A DNA stretch of 64,000 bases from Mucilaginibacter gilvus. GTDB lineage: Bacteria; Bacteroidota; Bacteroidia; Sphingobacteriales; Sphingobacteriaceae. The stretch covers positions 1 through 64,000 of the forward strand of contig NZ_SBIW01000007.1 in the NCBI RefSeq assembly GCF_004054195.1, written 5' to 3'. Below the pieces are notes generated by a model, which worked only from the letters and a program-made list of their open reading frames with translations, was not told the origin of the DNA and ran no database searches. Both the position numbers and the translations under genes were made by a program. Shown in pieces: positions 34,878-42,058 of this stretch (position 1 is the stretch's first letter; each line of letters opens with the position of its first letter).

Positions 34878-35558
34878 ATGCTTGATATACTCTACCAGGA
34901 CGATTATCTCATCGCCATTAACAAACCACATGGGCTGCTGGTGCATCGCTCATCCATCGCCGCCGATGCCGAAGAATTTGCTTTACAATTACTGCGCGAT
35001 CAGGTAGGCAAAAAAGTAAACCCCGCACACCGTATCGACAGAAAAACCGGCGGCGTATTGCTCTTCGCGTTTGATAAGCAGACAGAAATTGCCATGCAGC
35101 AGGCTTTTATGGAAAATCGCGTTAGCAAAAAATACCTGGCAATAGTGCGCGGCTACACACCAGATGAACTGGAAATAGATTACCCTTTGCGAAAAGAGAA
35201 TGGTACGCTACAGGATGCGCTGACCCGTTTCACCACGCTAAGACGCGCGGAACTGGATGTACCGTTGGGTAAACACCCAACATCCAGGTATTCGCTGGTG
35301 CAGGCCACGCCGCAAACCGGGCGCATGCACCAGTTAAGAAAACATTTCGCCCATATATTTCATCCCATCATAGGCGACCGTACCCACGGCTGCAACAAGC
35401 AAAACAAATTATTTAAAGACAAATGGGAGATGGAAACCATGCTGCTGCACGCCGAAGAATTGAGTTTTACCCACCCCATAAACGGCGCGGAAATTGTCAC
35501 CATAAATGCACCCCTGCAGCCGGGCTTTTTGCAAGCAATGGCAATAATGGGTTGGTGA
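34878..35558 (+). CDS. truC: tRNA pseudouridine synthase, TruC-like (RluA family)
   Basis: 226 residues. HRIDRKTGG (catalytic Asp54) replaces the usual HRLDRxTSG. The N-terminus (LDILYQDDYLIAINKPHGLLVHRS) and LRKHFAHIFHPIIGDRTHG closely resemble E. coli TruC, which isomerises U65 in some tRNAs. Next to the WalJ gene in an apparent two-gene operon, followed by a terminator. The precise target base is inferred. Confidence 0.85.
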   Translation: MLDILYQDDYLIAINKPHGLLVHRSSIAADAEEFALQLLRDQVGKKVNPAHRIDRKTGGVLLFAFDKQTEIAMQQAFMENRVSKKYLAIVRGYTPDELEIDYPLRKENGTLQDALTRFTTLRRAELDVPLGKHPTSRYSLVQATPQTGRMHQLRKHFAHIFHPIIGDRTHGCNKQNKLFKDKWEMETMLLHAEELSFTHPINGAEIVTINAPLQPGFLQAMAIMGW

Positions 35559-35575
35559 AGCGGTGAGTTAGGGGG

Positions 35576-35602
35576 GCACCTGCGGAGCAGGGTGCGTTTT
35601 TT
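35576..35602 (+). terminator. Intrinsic terminator after truC
   Basis: GCACCTGC and GCAGGGTGC pair with one bulge across a GGA loop, followed by GTTTTTT. Confidence 0.7.
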
Positions 35603-35890
35603 AATGTTGCTATAAACAGGATACCCCGCTGGTGTGTTGATTGTGTTGATGGATAGGCTCAGGATGGGTTTCATGCTATTACCTTTAAATTTAGCATAAA
35701 AAGGAAACTTGACTGAGGGCTTATCAGATCAAGTAAGAAGGCTGAGGATGAGCCCCGTGTTTATAGGAAGTGGTAATAGTGAGAATCGGCCCCGTAGGTG
35801 CCTCGTGTGAGAGTTGATCTAATGTATTTGGCGTTCGATTGGCCACTGGCACAGATGAAAAATTTTACAAAATAATAAACTTTACTGTAG
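35603..35890. other. Intergenic region without recognised gene
   Basis: About 290 bp between truC and fabF. No ORF with coding character and no tRNA-like fold found. It includes GC-richer patches (GGCTGAGGATGAGCCCCG, 35740s; CGGCCCCGTAGGTGCC, 35787 region) whose origin I cannot assign. Confidence 0.3.
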
Positions 35891-35898
35891 TACTTTTG
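35891..35898 (+). promoter_or_regulatory. Consensus -7 element (TACTTTTG) of fabF
   Basis: Exact TAnnTTTG match 31 bp before the fabF ATG. No clear -33 TTTG at the expected distance. Confidence 0.5.
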
Positions 35899-35928
35899 CG
35901 CTACCGTAATTTAAACTGTTTTATATTA

Positions 35929-37167
35929 ATGAAAAGAGTTGTAGTAACCGGCATGGGTGTTGTTTCCGCTACAGGAATGGACATCGTCGGGTTTTGGAAT
36001 AACATAGTAGAGGGCAACAGCCCTGCAAAAGCTATCACCCGGTTTAACACCGATAAGTTTAAAACACATTTTGCTACGCAGATAGCAGATTTTAACGCTG
36101 CCCAGTACCTGGACAGGAACGAGATAAAACGCAGCGATCTTTATACTCAATATGCGCTGATTGCGGCCAGCCAGGCCATTACCGATTCGGGGTTTGATAT
36201 TAACGCCATGTCGCCTTTTGATATTGGGGTGATCTTTGGTACCGCGCAGGGCGGGATGGACACCTTTGAGCATCAGTACAAAGAGTTTGCCGCAGGTGGC
36301 TTTGAGCCGCATTTCAACCCATTTTTTATCCCCAAAACATTGGTGAATATGGCCGCAGGGTTAATATCCATTAAGTTCGGGTTTATGGGGGTTAACTTTT
36401 CTACAGCTTCTGCCTGCGCAAGCGCAAACACGGCTATAATGGATGCCTTTAACTACATTAAATTTGGTAAGGCTAAAATTATAGTAACCGGTGGTTCGGA
36501 TGCGCCTATTACCGAAGCTTCCATTGGTGGCTATAATTCGTTAAAGGCCTTATCAACCCGTAACGCCGATCCAACAAAAGCATCCCGCCCCTTTGATGTG
36601 GAGCGCGATGGTTTTGTAATGGGAGAGGGTGCCGGCGTTTTGGTTTTGGAAGAATACGAACACGCTAAAGCACGAGGCGCGCATATTTACTGTGAAATAG
36701 GTGGCGCTGCCATGACATCAGACGCCTACCATATCACCGCTACCCATCCCGAAGGAAAAGGGGCTGTCCGTGCCATGCAGCTGGCGTTGGAAGATGCCGG
36801 TTTAAACCCATCTGACATTGGTTTTGTGAACGCCCATGCTACCTCAACCCCGGTTGGCGATATCAGCGAGGCAAAGGCTATAAAAGCGGTTTTCAACGGT
36901 CAGGAGAATCTGCACGTTAGCGCCACTAAATCTGTAACCGGGCACTTATTGGGCGCGGCTGGTGCTGTGGAAGCTATCATCGCTGTAAAAGCTATTATTG
37001 ATGGCATTGTACCACCAACCATCAATACCCAAACTATCGACCCAGAAATACCAAAAGGACTAAACATTGTGATCAATAACGCTATTGAAAAGAGGGTTGA
37101 CGCGGCGTTGAGCAATACTTTTGGCTTTGGCGGCCACAACGGCGTAGTGATATTTAAAAAGATATAA
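35929..37167 (+). CDS. fabF: Beta-ketoacyl-ACP synthase II
   Basis: 412 residues from ATG 35929 (RVVVTGMGVVSATG), the standard FabF length; the longer upstream frame is not coding-like. The Cys-His-His triad is present: C163 (SACAS), H303 (NAHATSTPVGD) and H339 (SVTGHLLGAAGA). The enzyme elongates acyl-ACP in fatty-acid synthesis. No acp or other fab gene is adjacent, so it may be a secondary copy. A DUF1456 gene follows by 12 bp. Confidence 0.92.
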   Translation: MKRVVVTGMGVVSATGMDIVGFWNNIVEGNSPAKAITRFNTDKFKTHFATQIADFNAAQYLDRNEIKRSDLYTQYALIAASQAITDSGFDINAMSPFDIGVIFGTAQGGMDTFEHQYKEFAAGGFEPHFNPFFIPKTLVNMAAGLISIKFGFMGVNFSTASACASANTAIMDAFNYIKFGKAKIIVTGGSDAPITEASIGGYNSLKALSTRNADPTKASRPFDVERDGFVMGEGAGVLVLEEYEHAKARGAHIYCEIGGAAMTSDAYHITATHPEGKGAVRAMQLALEDAGLNPSDIGFVNAHATSTPVGDISEAKAIKAVFNGQENLHVSATKSVTGHLLGAAGAVEAIIAVKAIIDGIVPPTINTQTIDPEIPKGLNIVINNAIEKRVDAALSNTFGFGGHNGVVIFKKI

Positions 37168-37179
37168 ACAGGAAGAGTT

Positions 37180-37464
37180 ATGAGCAATAATGATGTAATG
37201 AAGAAACTCCGCGTGGCATTGTCGCTGCGCGATGACGATATAATTGAGATATTAAAGCTCGCTAATTTTCGTACCACCAAAACCGAGCTGAGTGCCATTT
37301 TTCGTGCGGACGATCATCCCAATTTTCAGCCATGCAAAGACCAGTTGCTGCGGAACTTTTTAAACGGCCTGGTGATATACAAACGTGGTGTAAGGCCTGA
37401 TAACAGGGTAAAAACTGTTGGAGAAAATACAAACGAGGTAAAACCTAAAGAAGATAAGGCTTAG
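37180..37464 (+). CDS. DUF1456 family protein (single-domain form)
   Basis: 94 residues. NNDVMKKLRVALSLRDDDIIEILKLAN and CKDQLLRNFLNGLVIYKRG are the DUF1456 (YehS-like) repeat. E. coli YehS has two such units in ~156 residues; here one unit is followed by a charged tail (NEVKPKEDKA), so it is shorter than usual. Function unknown. The stop overlaps that of the convergent CAP gene by 4 bp. Confidence 0.85.
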   Translation: MSNNDVMKKLRVALSLRDDDIIEILKLANFRTTKTELSAIFRADDHPNFQPCKDQLLRNFLNGLVIYKRGVRPDNRVKTVGENTNEVKPKEDKA

Positions 37465-38033
37465 TGGTTATCCACTTCCTTTTGAATAAGCCGGTACTTG
37501 CCTTCTTTTATTAGTTTCTGCTGTTCGGGAGAGAAAGAAATACGCCCTCCAAAATCCTGAACCCAGTAGTGGTTTGTTTCTGCTACGCCAACATCTTTAA
37601 AGCCAGGGTTCATCAGGTTTTGGCAATGCCCCTCGCTTTTAAACCAGCCCGCCATTACTTCGGCTATACTGCTTTGGCCCATGGCGATGTTTTCGCCCAC
37701 CATAAAGCTTTTATAACCTTTAAAGTAGTATCCCGCAAAAACAATCCGGTCGCTCATGCTGCGGCCATCTTTGCTGGTATGGTTAAAGTAATTGCGGTTG
37801 TACATATCATTGGCATGGTCCTGTGCGGCTTGTTCCAGGTTATCGTTCCACACCATTGGCACGGCGGGCGGGTACCATTTATTGCCGCATTTGCAGCCTT
37901 TGGCTCGCGTTTTATTGATCAGCCTTAAAAAGTCCTGTTTAAAATTAGCACTATCGTTAGGCTGTACGCGCGTGAAACCACATACCGCCAATACCGATAT
38001 CATTACCAAACCGCTTAAAATATATTTTCTCAT
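37461..38033 (-). CDS. CAP (SCP/PR-1) domain protein, exported
   Basis: 190 residues. Hydrophobic signal peptide (YILSGLVMISVLAVCGFT). CAP motifs: NDNLEQAAQDHANDM, NYFNHTSKDGRSMSDRI, VGENIAMG, GWFKSEGHCQNLMNPGFKDVGV and the final HYWVQDFG. The conserved His/Glu of the CAP cavity are there (H-T-S, E-N, E-G-H). Substrate unknown; family members bind lipids or act as proteases in some organisms. ATG 38033 chosen over the adjacent upstream TTG. Confidence 0.9.
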   Translation of the reverse strand: MRKYILSGLVMISVLAVCGFTRVQPNDSANFKQDFLRLINKTRAKGCKCGNKWYPPAVPMVWNDNLEQAAQDHANDMYNRNYFNHTSKDGRSMSDRIVFAGYYFKGYKSFMVGENIAMGQSSIAEVMAGWFKSEGHCQNLMNPGFKDVGVAETNHYWVQDFGGRISFSPEQQKLIKEGKYRLIQKEVDNH

Positions 38034-38054
38034 CAATTGTATAGACAGAGATCT

Positions 38055-38100
38055 GCCGTGTTGGTTTAGTTAACGCTAAACCAACACGGCTTATTTTTTA
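38055..38100 (+). terminator. Strong hairpin terminator pointing rightward, upstream of CAP gene
   Basis: A perfect 15-bp stem (GCCGTGTTGGTTTAG / CTAAACCAACACGGC) with a 6-nt loop and a TTATTTTTTA tail on the plus strand. Both flanking CDSs are on the minus strand, so it can only end plus-strand transcripts, such as readthrough from fabF-DUF1456. Confidence 0.75.
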
Positions 38101-38152
38101 CGCTTGAAGTATAAAATTACAGAGAGAATGATGAGTATAGGGATGCCGAGAA

Positions 38153-38926
38153 CTACAATGCGGCCACTGTTTTTTTGGAGGTTAATTTCTTTGCCTTCAC
38201 CGGCTTCTTCGCTGCGATAACTACTTTTTTTTTGGCGACAGAGTCTATAGTTTTGGCCGATATGGTATCACGCGCAAATTTATCTATGGCCAGCATCATG
38301 GCAGCTTCCTGGGCTTTTATCCGGTCGAGAATGGTATCAGCGCGTTTTAAGGCAACAGCGCCTTTAGCAGGGTTATCCATCCTATTATACAAATAGGCGA
38401 AATTTTGCTGAACAGCGGCTTCCAGCGGTGGCATCTTATTGGCAATAGATAGGGTTAGGGCCTCGTTTAGATCGCGCATGGCAAGCTTATAATCCTTTAT
38501 CTCCATTTTTACGGTGGACAACTTAATCAATGCGGTAATCAAATTCGGAACATCTTTCTTAATGCGCGATATATTGATTGATTGTAAAACGAACCACTTG
38601 GCCTGGCTAAACTTTCGCTGCGACGTGTATACTTTGGCTAAAGCATCAAAGCTTACCCTCAGGCCCAACGAATCGTTATAATAGCTATACTTATGCAGCG
38701 CCAACATGGTGTAGTTTAGCGCCTCGTTTTGATACTGTATTCTTTTTCTACGGTTTGATATGGTATCGTACTTTAAATAAACATCGGCGATCTCGGTATA
38801 CACAGGACCCTTCAGCGAATCTACGGTCAGCTGCAGCTTTTGCTTTAGACTGTCGATGTCTGTAGGCGCGGCGTATGTTTTAAATCCGGCTAATATTAAT
38901 AGGGAAAGGATAATGAATTTCTTCAT
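38153..38926 (-). CDS. TPR-like exported protein, C-terminus frame-disrupted
   Basis: 257 residues in the open frame. Signal peptide (FIILSLLILAGFKTYAA), then tetratricopeptide-like helices (ALAKVYTSQRKFSQAKWFVLQ, DYKLAMRDLNEALTLS, QQNFAYLYNRMDNPAKGAVAL) and a Lys/Ala-rich tail. Just before the stop an A7 run (38170-38176 as T7 on plus) permits a -1 shift into a frame encoding SGR plus IVVLGIPILIILSVILYF and KRKK, ending at 38091. The natural product may therefore be a membrane-anchored TPR protein, like the sensor half of TPR histidine kinases. Whether slippage, mutation or sequencing error is undecided. Confidence 0.75.
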   Translation of the reverse strand: MKKFIILSLLILAGFKTYAAPTDIDSLKQKLQLTVDSLKGPVYTEIADVYLKYDTISNRRKRIQYQNEALNYTMLALHKYSYYNDSLGLRVSFDALAKVYTSQRKFSQAKWFVLQSINISRIKKDVPNLITALIKLSTVKMEIKDYKLAMRDLNEALTLSIANKMPPLEAAVQQNFAYLYNRMDNPAKGAVALKRADTILDRIKAQEAAMMLAIDKFARDTISAKTIDSVAKKKVVIAAKKPVKAKKLTSKKTVAAL

Positions 38927-39149
38927 CCGGTTGCTTGTATCTGATAGTGTATAAAACTTTACTCAAATTATATGCCCTAATTTGCCGAAGTGTGTGTCCT
39001 GACCGGGAGGGATATGTTTTTTTGCGCTTTTAGGGCAATTCGCCTGATATATATGGCAAAAATGGACAAAATATATTTAGCGATGGTGTACCGCTACAAA
39101 TAATATAAAATATTAGTAGTTAATACAGTACACAAAACCTTAAATTGGT

Positions 39150-40088
39150 TTATTGTATTGCTTTTTCGTAGCGGAGAAGTGACCTTTTTAGCAGATTTGA
39201 AGAAGCCAATATGGTATTAAATAATAAAATACCAAGTGTAGCACATAATATGCCTGCTAATACGTCTAATACGTAGTGGTGACTGGCGTAAACTGCTGTA
39301 AACCATATACCTACCGTAACGGTTATGAAAAATATGTTTATTAAACCAAGCTTGTTTTTAATGCCGTAATAAACCACAATAACCGGGTACGATGAATGCA
39401 GTGATGGCATGGCTGCAAACACGTTGGATCCCTTAGAGTAGATATCTTTAAATATGGTGACGTTAAAGTACTTATCAAACCTTGCGAGCCCGGCGGTGTT
39501 GCCCGGCGTTAACGGGTGAAAGTTGAAACCGTGTGCCTGTATGTACCATGGCGGTGCAGCAGGGTAGGTGTAGTAAACCACAAAACCCAATAGGTTCACC
39601 ACAACAAAGGTTAAGGAGAAGTATAAAAATTGTTCGCGGTTTTTAAAGAAAAGATAAGCTGCAAAACCAAGGGGAACGGGTATCCAGCAAAGGTAAAAAA
39701 GCCCTGCAAAAATATCCATGGGGACACTGCTTTTAAGCAAAAAATACTCGTTCGGGGTTAAAATGGTGTTGTTGTAACGAATGCCAAAAAGGCTCTTTTC
39801 GGTATTGTAAAGCCCACTAAGCGCGACCTCCTTGTAATGGTAATTGGGGAACGCCTTCATATAATCGAAAATTATCCAGTAAACGACAAATATCGTAAAG
39901 CCGAGGATAAACTTACGGGTAACTACCGACGCGTAGAAAAGCACGTTAAATATACCAACTAAAACAAGCTGATCGGACTTAAAGCCAAGTAGTAAGTACG
40001 AAATAAATAAGTATAATAGCGACAGCCCAGATACAATACTTATACTTTTTGGATTGATCTTGACGCCGTCATTAACAGCATTAGCCAT
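39150..40088 (-). CDS. Aur1-like inositol phosphoceramide synthase (PAP2 superfamily)
   Basis: 312 residues with six or more membrane helices. YPAAPPWY (175-182), PSLHSSYP (H231) and SHHYVLDVLAG (H270-H271, D275) are the motif set of Aur1/IPC-synthase-like PAP2 proteins, not of the simple phosphatase at 12626. Predicted to transfer phosphoinositol from an inositol phospholipid to ceramide at the inner membrane. It is the last gene of the 44608-to-39150 operon; its ATG overlaps the hydroxylase stop by 8 bp. The substrate assignment rests on Ino1, CDP-alcohol transferase and SPT nearby. Confidence 0.8.
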   Translation of the reverse strand: MANAVNDGVKINPKSISIVSGLSLLYLFISYLLLGFKSDQLVLVGIFNVLFYASVVTRKFILGFTIFVVYWIIFDYMKAFPNYHYKEVALSGLYNTEKSLFGIRYNNTILTPNEYFLLKSSVPMDIFAGLFYLCWIPVPLGFAAYLFFKNREQFLYFSLTFVVVNLLGFVVYYTYPAAPPWYIQAHGFNFHPLTPGNTAGLARFDKYFNVTIFKDIYSKGSNVFAAMPSLHSSYPVIVVYYGIKNKLGLINIFFITVTVGIWFTAVYASHHYVLDVLAGILCATLGILLFNTILASSNLLKRSLLRYEKAIQ

Positions 40089-40707
40089 TCTGCTTCTTAA
40101 TAAAATCTGAATTAAAAATTTTGTCCCAAAGGGGAGAGCTTACACCGTACCCTTTGGTTGGGTCCTGATAGTGGTGCAGCATGTGGTGTTGTTTTATGTT
40201 TTTCCAAAAAGCACCTTTAAAATTAAAGTGATGGATAGCATAATGCGATATATCATACGCCAGATACCCTAAAATAAAGCCGGGGAAAAATCCGAAGATA
40301 TAATTTGCAGGTAACAGCGCGTTAAATAAAAAGTAAAAGCCGGTTGCCAATGGGATACTTGCAGACGGGGGCATTACCAAACGTTTTGCATCGCTGGGGT
40401 AATCGTGGTGTACACCGTGGAAGATAAAGTGCAGGCGCAGTGCCCATGCTTGTTTTGGTACGAAATGGAATACAAAGCGATGCATGATGTATTCGGTTAG
40501 CGTCCAGATAAAAAGCCCGAACAAAAATAACCAGATATAGTTAAGGGCACCAATTGCCTTATCGTAAGCAAAATAGCTACAAACAAAAATAACGGGTACA
40601 AAAATTATAATAGGCACAAAAAAATGTACCTTTGATAAACTCTCTAAAAAGCTATTCTTAAACATCCTCACAGATTCCTGCGAGTTGGAAACAAAATTTT
40701 TTGCCAT
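40081..40707 (-). CDS. Fatty-acid hydroxylase / sterol desaturase superfamily membrane protein
   Basis: 208 residues, four membrane segments. The eight-His di-iron pattern is complete: HRFVFH, HFIFHGVHH, HYAIHH and HHMLHH. The closest style is fatty-acid 2-hydroxylase (FA2H/Scs7), which hydroxylates the acyl chain of ceramides. In this operon it would make hydroxy-ceramide (inference). Starts 5 bp after DUF4833 and overlaps the IPC synthase. Confidence 0.87.
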   Translation of the reverse strand: MAKNFVSNSQESVRMFKNSFLESLSKVHFFVPIIIFVPVIFVCSYFAYDKAIGALNYIWLFLFGLFIWTLTEYIMHRFVFHFVPKQAWALRLHFIFHGVHHDYPSDAKRLVMPPSASIPLATGFYFLFNALLPANYIFGFFPGFILGYLAYDISHYAIHHFNFKGAFWKNIKQHHMLHHYQDPTKGYGVSSPLWDKIFNSDFIKKQNG

Positions 40708-40712
40708 AAAAC

Positions 40713-41315
40713 TCAGGGTTTAAACCGTTCTGTAATCTCTTTTCCTGTCGCCGGGTCTGTTCCTTTCATTTCCACATATACAATGTTTGGCAACCAAAAA
40801 GAACCTCCCTCTATTTTAATAAATATACTACGCAGCGCCATTAATTTTTGCGATACAGTTGCGAAGATATGATATTTTCCGTCAGCGGCCTTCATCAACG
40901 TGAGCGGAAATTTTTTGTATGACACAAACCTGATATCATATTTGTCATTCCCCAGCGATTTTTGACTTAAACCATAGGCAAATTTGCGCTGAATATAGTT
41001 TAGTTCTTCTTTTTGCCCTTTTTCGTTGTACCGGATCCAATAAACGTGCATTGGCTCATCGGTATCAAGCTTTCCGGTTTCCTTATCCGGGTTTAGCTCA
41101 TACATCAGCGTGGCCGTATTGGTAGTACGCTGCAAGTAAAACATAGTGTTAGCATCAGCCGACGGTACCGGGAATACTAAAGCGTCAACCGGCCTTCTGC
41201 GGGCAGAATCTTCACCCAAGTGCAAGCCGCGGCTTAGCGATGCCTTTACCGGTAATGTAAAAATAATGAACGCCAATAAAATTAACGGAAACTTAAGCGC
41301 GGAAGTATTATTCAT
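40713..41315 (-). CDS. DUF4833 protein, exported
   Basis: 200 residues from ATG 41315, which gives a proper signal peptide (FPLILLAFIIFTLPVKA) and an 8-bp overlap (ATGAATAA) with the upstream phosphatidyltransferase. FYLQRTTNTATLMYELN, EPMHVYWIRYNEKGQKEELN and IVYVEMKGTDPATGKE are DUF4833 features. Function unknown, but its position inside the inositol-lipid operon points to a periplasmic role in lipid head-group handling or transport. Confidence 0.78.
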   Translation of the reverse strand: MNNTSALKFPLILLAFIIFTLPVKASLSRGLHLGEDSARRRPVDALVFPVPSADANTMFYLQRTTNTATLMYELNPDKETGKLDTDEPMHVYWIRYNEKGQKEELNYIQRKFAYGLSQKSLGNDKYDIRFVSYKKFPLTLMKAADGKYHIFATVSQKLMALRSIFIKIEGGSFWLPNIVYVEMKGTDPATGKEITERFKP

Positions 41316-42024
41316 GATCAGTTTCTGACAGCGCCTTCTTGGCATCTACCAGTCGTTTAAATGCTGTTAAGTTTGTTAATACCGCAAGTATGGCAATAGG
41401 GAAGGTGAAGATAGACATGGTTTCGAAAACATGGAAACGGATGCCCGGAATCCACAACTTATAATCGCCGCCGATGTAGTTTGACGCTACACCACAGGCA
41501 ATAGCAAAAACAGCGATGGTGATCACACGCTCCGGCCTCTGCATTAAGCCGCCTTTGCACTCCACACCAAGGCCTTCGGCACGGGCGCGCACATAGCTTA
41601 CCATCATTGAGCCAATAAGCGCTATAAAAGCAAATATCGAGCTTAAGAAGTAGTGGTGGGCCACCAGGTAGTAACAAATACCAAGAAACATGATCAGTTC
41701 GCTATAACGATCAAGCACTGAATCATACAGGGCACCAAATACCGATTTCATGTTGCCTAAGCGGGCAACCTGGCCATCGAGCATATCAAACAGGCCCGCA
41801 AATAAAATTAAGCCGCCTGCCCAGCCAATATAAGTAAGGTCTGCACGGTCGCCATCTTCGCCACCGATAATAAATATAGCGGCAACGCCTACGTTTAAAA
41901 CAAAGCCAATAGAAGTAACGGCATTTGGGGTTAAGCCAAGCTTTATCAGCAGCTTAACAAACGGATCAATAATTTTATATATACCAAGTTGTAAACTTGT
42001 ACGTATTGATGTTTGCTGTTCCAT
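41308..42024 (-). CDS. CDP-alcohol phosphatidyltransferase (likely phosphatidylinositol-phosphate synthase)
   Basis: 238 residues, six membrane helices. The complete catalytic motif D-x2-DG-x2-AR-x8-G-x3-D-x3-D is at residues 80-105 (DMLDGQVARLG ... GALYDSVLD). The family joins CDP-diacylglycerol to an alcohol phosphate or alcohol. The myo-inositol-3-phosphate synthase gene upstream makes inositol phosphate the probable acceptor (inference). It follows the DUF5686 gene by 34 bp. Confidence 0.87.
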   Translation of the reverse strand: MEQQTSIRTSLQLGIYKIIDPFVKLLIKLGLTPNAVTSIGFVLNVGVAAIFIIGGEDGDRADLTYIGWAGGLILFAGLFDMLDGQVARLGNMKSVFGALYDSVLDRYSELIMFLGICYYLVAHHYFLSSIFAFIALIGSMMVSYVRARAEGLGVECKGGLMQRPERVITIAVFAIACGVASNYIGGDYKLWIPGIRFHVFETMSIFTFPIAILAVLTNLTAFKRLVDAKKALSETDHE

Positions 42025-42058
42025 TATGAAATAAAAATAAATAAAATCCTACAAATAA

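Noticed and set aside
35603..35890. tRNA or small RNA gene in the gap before fabF
   Set aside because: No cloverleaf, GTTCGA-type T loop or CCA-ready acceptor stem found; left as unassigned.
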